Part shown: piece after piece, positions 18,322-26,646 of the stretch
Position numbering within the stretch: position 1 is the first letter of the stretch
Layout of the letters: each line of letters begins with the position of its first letter
DNA from: Verrucomicrobiales bacterium
Lineage (GTDB): Bacteria; Verrucomicrobiota; Verrucomicrobiia; Limisphaerales; CAIMTB01
DNA length: 64,000 bases
Direction of reading: 5' to 3'
NCBI GenBank assembly: GCA_016795425.1
Contig: JAEUHG010000028.1
Coordinates: forward strand, 39,772-103,771
The notes under the pieces: model-generated
What the model was told of the DNA's origin: nothing
Databases searched by the model: none
What the model saw: only the letters and a program-made list of their open reading frames with translations
Program-made: the position numbers and the translations under genes

Positions 18322-20499
18322 TCAAGGCGCCTTGTCGGTGTTCGTGGCCGTCGGACGGTTGGTCGCCTTGGAGGGTGCCATTAACCCGTAGCGTCGCATG
18401 AGGATGGTTCCGTTGAGGAGATTCGGAGGCGGCAGGGGATTCCCCAATCGTCGGGCACGCAGAGGATCATCAATGGGCGGCGGCGCTGGCTCCGGCGGCG
18501 GCGAGCCGGTGATCACGTCGCCCTCCGAGGCGGCCTCGCTGCGCAGGACGGCGCGCAAGTTCTCCGAGATACGACCCTGCTCGACCACCAGACGACGCCC
18601 CGCGCGGTTCAGTGGCAGCGTGAATGCCACGCCAACGTCTTTGTGGATACCGGGTCGGTCATCAAACACGCGCACCATGATCTCCATGTCAAAGGCATCG
18701 GTTCGATGTCGCTCCCACAGTTCCTGTTGGCCCGGGGAAAGTTGGAGGAGCAAGCGCTGGACTTCAGCGGCGCGCATCAGCCAATGCGCCTCGGATTGTG
18801 CGCGAGTAACCAGGGTGTCAATCGCCGCCCCGGTGAACGTCAGGGCTCCGACGAGGCCAAGGCTGACCGAGGCCTGGCGGCTCCAGCGGGCGAGGCCGGA
18901 TGGGGGACGGAGAAAGTTGCGGCGCGCCATCGAAAGTGCGGCGGCAGCTCCAAGAACCGCCGGGAGGACGGTCACCCAACGCGAGCCTCCCCAATTCATC
19001 CAATCCAACTTCACTTGGAGGCGGGAAAGATCCGCGTCGGACAGCGTCGCGGCCTTCTGGCGCAAGGCCCCATGTTCGCTGTAGGCATTGACTTGAGCAT
19101 GTTGTCGGGCGGCATCCGGGCCGAGGAGGTTGCCGGCAGCCATGACGATCCAAAAGGCGACCAGGAACACGGCCAAGGTGTTGACCAAGGCGCTGAGGGT
19201 CGTTCGACTGGTGGTGGACGCCAGGCAACCGATCGCGAAGAAGGCGAGACCGATCAATCCAACGTCGAGAATCTGACCGAGGACCCCATGCCAGTCGCGT
19301 GCTGTGCCTCCCGGAAGCCCGCCGTTGGTGACGTCAGGCAACATCAAGGACACCAAAGCGATGAGGGCGAGCCCGGCCGCGATGCCGATCTTGATCGACC
19401 ACTGCCGCGTCTTCGACGCCGGGAGTACCAGCAGTTGGTCGAGTGTGCCCAAGCGGCGTTCCTCGGCGACCATGGTGGTGGCGGCTAACAGCACCGTCGT
19501 GAAGGCGAAGAGAAGAGAAACGGCGAAAGCCCACTCCCAGTTCTGCAACCAAGGCCGCGCCGCGGCGAACCCCACGGCAAAGAGAAGGTTCAGAACAGTG
19601 ACCGTCTGTAACCGCAGTTCCTTGATGATCGTCGAGATCGTCGGCGACCGTGTCGGCGCGGATGTCGTTGAGGAACGGACCAACGACGGCAGAAACACTC
19701 CGGTTCGCTCCGAGCCCGTGGATTCGATGGCTTCCAGTCGGTGCCAACAACGATTCCCGAAAGCCAGACCCACCAGACCGTAGCCGATCGCCCAGGGCCA
19801 GATTTCTTCGGGCGCAGGGAAATTAAGGTCCAACACCAGGCCGAGGCCCAAAATCACGGTGAGCGGCGCCGCGAGTGAGAAGATCATGCCGGGCAGGAGA
19901 CCCCGCGTCACCAAGGTCCAGGTCGTCGTCGTGCCCCACGCCATGATTGCCAAGGCGAGCAACCAGAGACCGAGGTCCAAGTGCAGTTCACCCGTGCGCG
20001 CGGTCAGCGAGAAGGTGAACACCAGGGTCAGACTTCCCAACGCCCCTGCCAACAGCCCCATTTTTCGCCACCACGTTTCCCGTCGATCAATCGGTTGCGA
20101 GAGCAGGCCTCCCATCGTCCCATGGTGGAACTCGTAACCGAAAGGGATGGCGCCCAGCAGGCACGCGGACAGCGCCAGCAAGATCATCGCGATCTGGATG
20201 CCGCTGTTATCGCCAGCCAGGAGCGGCGCTTGAACCGCGAAAAGGGACACCAACCAGGGAACCCGGAATGGATCGGCCTCTTTGCGCCATACTGGCGAGC
20301 CGTGCTCCAGGAAGTAGGGCAGTCCCAGGCCAACGAGCAGGCCCAAGGCGAACAGGGCGACGACGCTGCCCACTCGCGCGCCGGGGTCGATGCCCTCGGT
20401 TGGATAGACCAAACCGAGCCACGGCAAGACCGGCAACAGCAGCGCCAGGTTCCAAAGCGAGAGGCGAATCTCGCGGCGGTGAACGACAACGGTGGTCAT
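18322..20499 (-). CDS. ABC-2-type transporter permease with two fused ABC-2 modules (paralogue 3)
   Basis: A 725-residue membrane protein. ATG 20499 is chosen because the transmembrane region begins soon after it; a TTG at 20586 would overlap the ATPase stop but adds an unconserved 29-residue leader. Module 1 has IPFGYEFHHGTMGGLLSQP; module 2 has VAEERRLGTLDQLLVLPAS then RQWSIK. The tail repeats the family pattern GRRLVVEQGRISENLRAVLR and ends with LMRRYGLMAPS. It is the first permease after the ATPase gene (83-bp gap). Confidence 0.85.
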   Translation of the reverse strand: MTTVVVHRREIRLSLWNLALLLPVLPWLGLVYPTEGIDPGARVGSVVALFALGLLVGLGLPYFLEHGSPVWRKEADPFRVPWLVSLFAVQAPLLAGDNSGIQIAMILLALSACLLGAIPFGYEFHHGTMGGLLSQPIDRRETWWRKMGLLAGALGSLTLVFTFSLTARTGELHLDLGLWLLALAIMAWGTTTTWTLVTRGLLPGMIFSLAAPLTVILGLGLVLDLNFPAPEEIWPWAIGYGLVGLAFGNRCWHRLEAIESTGSERTGVFLPSLVRSSTTSAPTRSPTISTIIKELRLQTVTVLNLLFAVGFAAARPWLQNWEWAFAVSLLFAFTTVLLAATTMVAEERRLGTLDQLLVLPASKTRQWSIKIGIAAGLALIALVSLMLPDVTNGGLPGGTARDWHGVLGQILDVGLIGLAFFAIGCLASTTSRTTLSALVNTLAVFLVAFWIVMAAGNLLGPDAARQHAQVNAYSEHGALRQKAATLSDADLSRLQVKLDWMNWGGSRWVTVLPAVLGAAAALSMARRNFLRPPSGLARWSRQASVSLGLVGALTFTGAAIDTLVTRAQSEAHWLMRAAEVQRLLLQLSPGQQELWERHRTDAFDMEIMVRVFDDRPGIHKDVGVAFTLPLNRAGRRLVVEQGRISENLRAVLRSEAASEGDVITGSPPPEPAPPPIDDPLRARRLGNPLPPPNLLNGTILMRRYGLMAPSKATNRPTATNTDKAP

Positions 20500-20582
20500 G
20501 CTGGGAGTTCCTGGTTGAGCGTCGGGTGAAGGATGGTTCCGAACGCGGGTCTCGTCCGACACCGGGCGGAGACCCGGATGCT

Positions 20583-21476
20583 TCAAGCCTGGTCGGCCAC
20601 GACAAAAATCTCCTCGAGCGACAGCGCTTCGGTGCTGACATCCTCGGGTTGGAATCGTTGAAGCTCGGCCACGACCTGTTCGGTAGCACCGTTGGTGACC
20701 AACTCGACTTCACGGCCCTTGCGGGATTGCTTCAAGACGCCGGGAAGATCGATCCGTGGCGGGTCGGAGGTGAACCGGACGCGCACCTTGCGGAACTTTG
20801 AACGCGCCTCGTCGGCATCCAGGGTCATCGTCGCCTTACCGTTCTCGATGATCGTAAACCGATCGATCAATCCTTCGAACTCGCTGATCAGGTGGGTGGA
20901 TACAAAGACCGTGCGACGACCCGGGTCGGCGTCCTGGTAGGCCCCGATGACCGCTTCGATGAATTCACGGCGAACAATGGGGTCCAGTCCTGAAGTGGGC
21001 TCGTCGAGCACCAGCAATTCCGGTTCCGCGCAGATCGCCGCAATCAATGCCAATTGCGTGCGCTGTCCCTTCGACAACCCGCTCACCGGCTTCTGGGCGT
21101 CGAGGCGAAATCGATTCAGGAGATCGGATTCCGCTTCGGTATTCCACCTGGACCGAAACGACGCGGAGTAATCGAGTGCCTCGCGGGCCGTCATCCAGGG
21201 ATAAAACGCGACCTGATCCGGGACGTAGGCGAGGCGCCTTTTGACTTCGAGTTCGTCCTTGGCGGGATCGAGTCCGAAGACACGGACGCTGCCGGCGTCG
21301 GGGCGAAGCAAGTTCAGCAGGCACTTGATGGTGGTGGTCTTGCCGGCGCCGTTGCGCCCGAAGAACCCGTAACAGGTCCCGGCTGGGACCGTCAGGTCCA
21401 GGCCGTGGACCGCCTCGGTTTTGCCGAATCGTCGCACCAAACCCTGGATGGCAATGGCTGGAGTGGGGGAGGTCAT
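20583..21476 (-). CDS. ABC transporter ATP-binding protein
   Basis: A 297-residue cytoplasmic ATPase. ATG 21476 has AGGAC shortly upstream. Walker A is GRNGAGKTT, the signature is LSKGQRTQLA and Walker B is LLVLDEPTSGLDP with an H-loop in VSTHL. The C-terminal 90 residues are the small variable domain of ABC-2 exporters. It lies between the GntR regulator (28-bp gap) and three permeases, so it most likely energises all three. The arrangement resembles YtrABCDEF-type regulated exporters, which respond to envelope stress in Firmicutes; the ligand or trigger here is unknown. Confidence 0.93.
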   Translation of the reverse strand: MTSPTPAIAIQGLVRRFGKTEAVHGLDLTVPAGTCYGFFGRNGAGKTTTIKCLLNLLRPDAGSVRVFGLDPAKDELEVKRRLAYVPDQVAFYPWMTAREALDYSASFRSRWNTEAESDLLNRFRLDAQKPVSGLSKGQRTQLALIAAICAEPELLVLDEPTSGLDPIVRREFIEAVIGAYQDADPGRRTVFVSTHLISEFEGLIDRFTIIENGKATMTLDADEARSKFRKVRVRFTSDPPRIDLPGVLKQSRKGREVELVTNGATEQVVAELQRFQPEDVSTEALSLEEIFVVADQA

Positions 21477-21504
21477 AGGATCAGTCCTGGCATTGGGAAA
21501 GGTT

Positions 21505-21918
21505 CTAATTGCCGGGCACGGGTTCGTTGTCACGGCGGGCGCTGCGGAAGTGCTCGATCCGGGCCCGAAGTAGGGACAGCACTTCTTCGTCGCGGACCTG
21601 GAGGTGGTGCGCCTGAACGACCACGCTGTCGATCAGGGGAACCAGCATTTCGGCGCGGGCGGCCTTGTGAAAACGCGTCTGGCCGTTGCGCAGGAAGCAA
21701 CCCTTGCCCGGCCGGGTCTCGATCACGCCCTCGCGTTCGAGTTCAAGATAGGCTTTGGCGACAGTGTTGCGATTGACGCGGAGTTCTTCGGCCAAAGGCC
21801 GAATTCCGGGAAGGGGCTCGCCGGATTGCAGCGCCCCGGACGCGGCGGCCGCCTTGATTTGGTCCATGATCTGCGCATAGACCGGTTGGCCGAGATCGAA
21901 TTGGACCTGGATCCGCAT
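21505..21918 (-). CDS. GntR family transcriptional regulator, YtrA-type
   Basis: A 137-residue repressor. The winged helix is at residues 10-75: QPVYAQIMDQIK, LPGIRPLAEELRVNRNTVAKAYLELEREGVI and RPGKGCFL. A short C-terminal helical region replaces the large effector domain of other GntR classes; this is the YtrA layout. It is the first gene of the ABC cassette and has a palindrome in its own promoter (21932-21951), which suggests autorepression and control of the ATPase and permeases. The inducer is unknown. Confidence 0.92.
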   Translation of the reverse strand: MRIQVQFDLGQPVYAQIMDQIKAAAASGALQSGEPLPGIRPLAEELRVNRNTVAKAYLELEREGVIETRPGKGCFLRNGQTRFHKAARAEMLVPLIDSVVVQAHHLQVRDEEVLSLLRARIEHFRSARRDNEPVPGN

Positions 21919-21931
21919 AGGTGACGGTTAC

Positions 21932-21951
21932 TGTCATAGTACACTAGGACA
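21932..21951. promoter_or_regulatory. Palindromic operator, probable GntR autoregulation site
   Basis: The 20-base site reads TGTC-n-TAGT-nn-ACTA-n-GACA, a palindrome with 8 of 10 base pairs matching. It covers the -10 element and half of the spacer of the predicted promoter, so bound repressor would exclude RNA polymerase. Half-sites of TAGT/ACTA type resemble those described for YtrA-family regulators. Confidence 0.6.
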
Positions 21952-21961
21952 GCTCTGTCAA
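21933..21961 (-). promoter_or_regulatory. Predicted sigma70 promoter of the GntR-ABC cassette
   Basis: On the minus strand a perfect -35 TTGACA (21961-21956) is followed after exactly 17 bases by TATGAC (21938-21933), a 4/6 match to the -10 consensus. The expected start site is only about 8 bases upstream of the GntR ATG at 21918, so the 5' leader would be very short and has no Shine-Dalgarno sequence. Confidence 0.6.
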
Positions 21962-22033
21962 GGGTCCTGTCGCGCGCGGCGTGAATGCGTGCGGTGGGAC
22001 CGCGAACCGGTGAGGAGGAATGCGGGCGCCGGA

Positions 22034-23764
22034 TCAGGTCGGCTTCTTGGGATTCAGGGCGGCGTCCAGCACCTGATCGAGATCGATCAAGGAATCCCGC
22101 GAAGGTCGTTCCGGTGGCTGGGGGCGTCGTTCGGGGCGTTTCGCGGGTTGGGGTGCGCGTGAGGTCGGTTTGGGATGGGTGGCAGCTGCTGAGGGCGGCG
22201 GCACCGGCGTGACGACTCGGCGTTCCGAGGCGGGAGCTTCGGCGAGCACGCGAGCCTTGGCCGCGAACCGTTCCTGGGCGGCGGCGAAGGTGAGGCGGGA
22301 ATTCAGAAAGGGACGCAACCAATCGCGAACTCGATCGCCGGCTTCGGCGTTCTCCTCCCACTCCAAAACGGTGGCGGAACCGGCCTTGGAGAGGGTTCGG
22401 ATGGCGCTCGGGTCCAGGCCTCCGATGCCGGCCACGAGCAAGCACCAATCCGAGGTGGGGCGGGCCTTCTCCTCGGCGGGAAGACGGAAAAAGGCGCGTT
22501 CACCTTGAACCCAGAGGAGCCAGTTTTGTCGGCGGTCCCTTTGGATCCTATCGAGAAGCAGGTCCGCGTTGAGATACAACGGGTCGGCATTCGCCGCGCG
22601 TTGCTGGCGCAGCGCCTCGGGCTCGGGACCGAACAGTCGCACCCGGCCGGTTCCCGCGAGATGCGCCTTCAGGAGGCGTTCGATCTCCGCGCCTTCGGCC
22701 GGCAAAGGGAGGTCGAGAAGTTCGGCCAGTCGGCTGGGGAGATCGCTCATGGCCGGTTCGTCGACCAATTGAAGTCCGCGCGATTCAGCCAAGGCCAGGG
22801 TCGCGGGGCGGCATCGAAGGGTCGGTCGCAACAGGATCCATTCAGGGGAAAGCGGTTTGAGGCGACTTCGCAGGCGAACGGCCTGGTCCATCTCGGCGAT
22901 CCATGTGGCGTCGCTCTCGGCATCGGAATCCTGTGGCGCCGCGGCGCCGCCCAGGAAGGTATCGATAATAATGAATCGGCCTCCGGCATGGATGGAGATC
23001 CATTCGACGCGCCTCGCGCCGGCATTCTCCGGCGGGATGGTGCCGCGCCCGATGGAGGCTCCTTCGCGGAGCATGATGCGGATAAGGTCCGCAATGAACC
23101 ATTGGAAGAGGGTGCTTTCGGTGGCGGCGCCGACTTCGAGTTGGACGGATGCGAGCGCATTGCGCCAGTGCCAGTCGTTTTGGATCGCCGCCTGAACCAC
23201 CGGCACCAGCGGCAACGCGGCGGTCGGTGGTGGCAGAACCTGCCAGGAACCGCTACCGGCGGGTGTCACGGCACGGATCAGATCGGCCGCCATGAATCGG
23301 TCGGTGACGCCTCGTTGAATGTCGGGCAATGCCTTGGCGGCAGGATTCCCTGCGTCGTCCCGAATCCATTCGGTCCATCCTCCGGTTCGGGACCGGGTCC
23401 AAACGCGGATGTTCTCGCGTCCGAGCCAAGGATCGATGCCCCAGGCTTCCCAACCTGCGGCGTTGTCCAGGCAAATCACCCAACGCTGATCCGGGTCGTC
23501 CGGCGTGATCCAAGAGGCCAACTGTGCGCGCAGGTCCGCCGGCGTCGGCGTTCCGCGTTTCAGCTCCAGCTTCATTTCGGGCTGGGCGACACGGGCCAGG
23601 CGTTCCAGGGCATCACCCGGGGAGATCGCCAGGTCGTACGCGGCGGATTGGTAGATGGAGAGACGGGTGAGGGTCTCGCCCGTGGAAAGAAAATGGGCGA
23701 AACACTGAAGCCCCGGCCAGAGGGTGTCTTCAGCGACAACGACAAGATGCAACGACGTCGACAT
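22034..23764 (-). CDS. Unknown protein, possibly a degenerate DUF1887/Card1-like (CARF plus PD-(D/E)XK fold) protein
   Basis: A 576-residue soluble protein with no signal peptide. Residues 1-135 look like a Rossmann-type sensor (strands LHLVVVAE, RLSIYQS, LELKRG, WVICLDNAAG, NIRVWT). Residues 218-350 follow the order of the DUF1887 nuclease domain: TLFQWFIADLIRIMLREG, VEWISIHAGGRFIIIDTF (253-270) where the nuclease would have ExD..ECK, and a final IL-x(8)-RP-x-TLALAESRGLQL helix-strand. The catalytic Asp and Lys are absent, so any enzyme activity is doubtful. Residues 360-490 contain a further unknown domain; 515-576 is a Pro/Arg-rich tail. It is 37 bp downstream of the CvpA-like gene at the end of the pilus operon. 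The family assignment is by eye only. Confidence 0.7.
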   Translation of the reverse strand: MSTSLHLVVVAEDTLWPGLQCFAHFLSTGETLTRLSIYQSAAYDLAISPGDALERLARVAQPEMKLELKRGTPTPADLRAQLASWITPDDPDQRWVICLDNAAGWEAWGIDPWLGRENIRVWTRSRTGGWTEWIRDDAGNPAAKALPDIQRGVTDRFMAADLIRAVTPAGSGSWQVLPPPTAALPLVPVVQAAIQNDWHWRNALASVQLEVGAATESTLFQWFIADLIRIMLREGASIGRGTIPPENAGARRVEWISIHAGGRFIIIDTFLGGAAAPQDSDAESDATWIAEMDQAVRLRSRLKPLSPEWILLRPTLRCRPATLALAESRGLQLVDEPAMSDLPSRLAELLDLPLPAEGAEIERLLKAHLAGTGRVRLFGPEPEALRQQRAANADPLYLNADLLLDRIQRDRRQNWLLWVQGERAFFRLPAEEKARPTSDWCLLVAGIGGLDPSAIRTLSKAGSATVLEWEENAEAGDRVRDWLRPFLNSRLTFAAAQERFAAKARVLAEAPASERRVVTPVPPPSAAATHPKPTSRAPQPAKRPERRPQPPERPSRDSLIDLDQVLDAALNPKKPT

Positions 23765-23801
23765 ACGGAACGGCGACAGTGTCGCCGACCGCTGTCAGGA
23801 C

Positions 23802-24350
23802 TCAAGGCGGCAGGAGGAAGGCGGCAAGGTGGGCCACGGCGGTATGCCCGATCCAGGATTCATCGATCACCAGGCGCCGAAGGGTGCCGACGACGGCCAG
23901 AAAGAGCCCGAAAATCGCCTCGTCCCCGTTCATGTCGCGGGGATTCCAATCGACATTCGCGACCTGCCACGGGTGCAGGACCGCGAGGACGGCGAGCAGC
24001 GTGGCGGCGGTTCCAATCAAGCCTGCGACCAGTCCCAACCCCTTGTCGACATGGCCACAAGGAAGCACAGAGAGCAGGCGTTCTCCGAAGGCGACCCGCA
24101 GGCGGTGGATGGCAATGGCGATGCCGATCGCGGCGATGGTGTAGGCCAGGCAGGCGGCCAGGGCGTTGGAGAAGTGCCCGACCTGTATGAAGGTGGCCGT
24201 GAGAGGACCGGCCAGCGCCGGGCCAATCAGCGCCACGGCGACCCATCCCGCGGTTGGCCAAAGGATCTCGCCGAAGCCGACACGGCAGCCCGACCTCGCT
24301 CCAAACAGGAGGATTGAGGTGGCAAGAATATCGATGGTTCCTGGCGTCAT
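23802..24350 (-). CDS. CvpA-like inner-membrane protein
   Basis: A protein of about 182 residues with four or five hydrophobic helices. The layout matches CvpA/colicin V production proteins: an N-terminal IDIL helix, a Gly-rich SGCRVGFGEIL loop, and VDKGLGLVAGLIGTAATLLAVLAVL near residue 110, which resembles the family's lDrllGallGl motif. ATG 24350 is preferred; a TTG at 24371 is also possible. No Shine-Dalgarno is obvious for either. It lies 51 bp after the secretin gene, which suggests membership of the pilus operon. CvpA proteins affect envelope homeostasis and secretion in other bacteria; the exact role here is unknown. Confidence 0.65.
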   Translation of the reverse strand: MTPGTIDILATSILLFGARSGCRVGFGEILWPTAGWVAVALIGPALAGPLTATFIQVGHFSNALAACLAYTIAAIGIAIAIHRLRVAFGERLLSVLPCGHVDKGLGLVAGLIGTAATLLAVLAVLHPWQVANVDWNPRDMNGDEAIFGLFLAVVGTLRRLVIDESWIGHTAVAHLAAFLLPP

Positions 24351-24401
24351 AAAACGCAATGACCCAAGCAAGACCGGCGTCCAAACCGGTATTCAACCAG
24401 G

Positions 24402-26069
24402 CTACTCGACAATGACGGGTGTGATGGAGATAACGAGTTCCTTCTTCGCGCTGTAGTCGACCTTTCCGCGAAATAGGTAGCCCAGGAGCGGGATATCACC
24501 CAGCAACGGAATCTTGCGAACCGTCTTGCCGGTTTCATCCTGCATCAGACCACCGATCACGATCGTCGTTCCATTCTTCACTCGAACCAGGGTGGAAGCT
24601 TGTTTGATGTCCAGCACCGGCGCCGTGGTGGCTTTCGAATAGGACGCGCGTTCCTCCACCAGACTGGTCAGGACGGGGGCGATATCCAGGGTCACCCACT
24701 CGTTGCTCGAGATTTGCGGGGTGATGGCGAGGATGGTTCCGACGGTGATGGTATTCACTTCATCCTGTTGCAGGGTCGTGCCCACCGTGCCGTCGGGTCC
24801 GGGCAGGAAGCTGGTGCGGCTGGTGAAGAACGGCGTTTCCGTGCCCACCTTGATCATGGCGGTCTGGTTGTTGATGACCCGGATCCGCGGCTGGGAAATC
24901 ACATTCACCTCGCCTTGTTCCTGAAGGGCCTCCATCAGCACTTCGGTGTCGCCATTCTGAAACAGGAAATTGAACGCCGCGTCGCGGACGGTCCCACCAC
25001 CCACGGCGGAACTGACAATCGTCGAACCGCCCATGGACGCCACGCCGCCAAAGACCTCGGCCGCATGCGACCAGTTGATGCCGAATTGGAACTGGTCACG
25101 CAAGGTGACGTCGAAGATCCGCGCTTGGATCTCCACCTGGCGGGCCACGGAGCCCGAGAGACTTTCAAGATAGCGTTGCACCCGCTTCAGGGCCGACGGC
25201 CGATCCGTAATCTGAAGGATGCCCGCGGTCATGTTGATGGCCATGGACTCCCGACCCTCCGCAGTCAGCAGTTTCACCATCTCTTCCTTGAGTTCGGTCC
25301 AGAAATTGACCTGGTTGTCGGCGGTCAGATTGATCGCCGAACCGCCGCTCGATCCGCCCCCGCCGCCTCCGCCACCTCCGCCGCCCCCCATGCCGGAGGC
25401 CAACGTTGCCGAACTGGACCCCATCCCTTTGCGGGACAACCGCAGGTAGTCGATCCAGAATTCCCGCGTTTCCTTGGCGCGCACCCGGATCAACCCATCC
25501 TCGTGTTCCCAAACATAGTCGTGGGCCTCGAGCAGGGACTGCATGAGCTTGGGTAGCGGAAGGTCGCGGACATCCAGAGTCACTTGTCCGGTGACCTCAC
25601 GGTCGGGAACGATGTTCAGATTGTTGGCCCGCGCGAACATGGCCAGAGCCGCCTTCAATTCCAGATCGGTTGCCCGGAAGGAATAAAGCGTGCGGTCTGC
25701 CGACACCGGCATCGAATCGGCGACGGACGCAGTGGAGACTGCGGGTGTTGCCGGTGGGGCCGCGGCCGGGGCAGGGGTGGTGGGGGGCGGATTTTCCGCG
25801 GGGATCGCATTGAGCACGACATTCACCGGGCGCGATTCGACGTTGCGAGCCGGGAGCGAGGTCAATTCTTCCTTGGGTGCAGCGAGGGTTTCGACCCCTT
25901 TCGCAGTGGCGGGAGACGGCGTGCGCGCCGCCTTGGCGGACGAGCGTCGGACCGTCTTCTTCGTGGCGGCTTCGGCACGATGAGGAAGAGCCACGGCCAA
26001 TGCCACGGCGACGAGAATGCCGAGGCCGATTACGCGGCAACGGCCCTTGGGGAGTGCGGACGGGTTCAT
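24402..26069 (-). CDS. Outer-membrane secretin, MshL/PulD/PilQ family
   Basis: A 555-residue exported protein with signal peptide VIGLGILVAVALAVALPHRAEA. A Thr/Pro/Ala-rich linker (40-125) is followed by an STN/N0-like domain (128-200, YSFRATDLELKAALAMFA), then a 12-residue polyglycine run (228-239), an N1-type domain (SVARQVEIQARIFDVTL) and the secretin core (NVISQPRIRVINNQTAMIKVGTE to TIVIGGLMQDETG, IPLLGDIPLLGYLFRG). The core forms the multimeric outer-membrane gate for pilus or substrate passage. The Gly/Ser insert at this place is like that in MshL of MSHA pili. It is followed by the CvpA-like gene and preceded by the MshK/GspC-like gene (7-bp gap). Confidence 0.93.
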   Translation of the reverse strand: MNPSALPKGRCRVIGLGILVAVALAVALPHRAEAATKKTVRRSSAKAARTPSPATAKGVETLAAPKEELTSLPARNVESRPVNVVLNAIPAENPPPTTPAPAAAPPATPAVSTASVADSMPVSADRTLYSFRATDLELKAALAMFARANNLNIVPDREVTGQVTLDVRDLPLPKLMQSLLEAHDYVWEHEDGLIRVRAKETREFWIDYLRLSRKGMGSSSATLASGMGGGGGGGGGGGGSSGGSAINLTADNQVNFWTELKEEMVKLLTAEGRESMAINMTAGILQITDRPSALKRVQRYLESLSGSVARQVEIQARIFDVTLRDQFQFGINWSHAAEVFGGVASMGGSTIVSSAVGGGTVRDAAFNFLFQNGDTEVLMEALQEQGEVNVISQPRIRVINNQTAMIKVGTETPFFTSRTSFLPGPDGTVGTTLQQDEVNTITVGTILAITPQISSNEWVTLDIAPVLTSLVEERASYSKATTAPVLDIKQASTLVRVKNGTTIVIGGLMQDETGKTVRKIPLLGDIPLLGYLFRGKVDYSAKKELVISITPVIVE

Positions 26070-26076
26070 GGCGGTA

Positions 26077-26646
26077 TCAGCCTTTGGCGCTCGGCGGAGC
26101 TTTGGGCGACGCCGGTTGCTGGGCTTCGATGCCTTTCGGGACTTTGAAGTCGATGTGCTCGGTGCCGTTGGTCCCTTTCACCCAGATTCTATCGGCTTCG
26201 ATGCGGTCGACCCGAAAGCCAGCCACCTGATCGCCTTCCGTGACGATGGTATTGTTGATCACCGCCAGACGGCCGCCGGTTTGGCGCCAGACGGCGGTCA
26301 GGTTCAGGAGGTCGGAGGCTTTCGGGCCGTTGGATTTGAACGAGCCTGGCGCGCGCGGCTGGAAGGGATCGCGTCCGGGCGCTTCGATCCACCGCGGCAA
26401 TTGTTCCAGTATCGCGGCCACATCCATGGGAACGACGGGAAGCGGTGCGGCGGCCATCAACGGATGGGTGGTGCTCGGGGCGGGAGGCGCGGGCGTGTCG
26501 GCGATCTCCGGGGCGGGAGGCGCGGCGGGGGCAGTGTTCTGCTGGGAATAACGGCGGGAGCGCGGTTGGAAGATGGTGTAGATGACAAAGCCCAGCGCGA
26601 TGACCGCAAGGGCCACGGCAACCATGGGATGGCGCAGAAGCTTCAT
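26077..26646 (-). CDS. MshK/PilP/GspC-like pilus assembly protein
   Basis: A 189-residue single-pass inner-membrane protein: helix MVAVALAVIALGFVIYTIF, a Pro/Ala-rich periplasmic linker, then a small C-terminal beta domain. GRDPFQPRAPG resembles the DPTxPP motif of MshK and GspC, and GGRLAVINNTIVTEGDQVAG plus RIEADRIWVKG matches their homology region that contacts the secretin N-domain. ATG 26646 overlaps the upstream stop by four bases (ATGA), which indicates translational coupling. The likely role is to link the inner-membrane platform to the secretin. Confidence 0.75.
   Translation of the reverse strand: MKLLRHPMVAVALAVIALGFVIYTIFQPRSRRYSQQNTAPAAPPAPEIADTPAPPAPSTTHPLMAAAPLPVVPMDVAAILEQLPRWIEAPGRDPFQPRAPGSFKSNGPKASDLLNLTAVWRQTGGRLAVINNTIVTEGDQVAGFRVDRIEADRIWVKGTNGTEHIDFKVPKGIEAQQPASPKAPPSAKG

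Noticed and set aside
22034..23764. Active CRISPR-linked nuclease
   Set aside because: The residues at the expected catalytic positions (VEW..IIIDTF) lack the Asp and Lys, and no cas gene or CRISPR array is present in the window.
22505..24190. Plus-strand open frame of 561 codons opposite the Card1-like and CvpA-like genes
   Set aside because: Low-complexity Gly/Arg/Gln composition and no motif; it spans two genes on the other strand.
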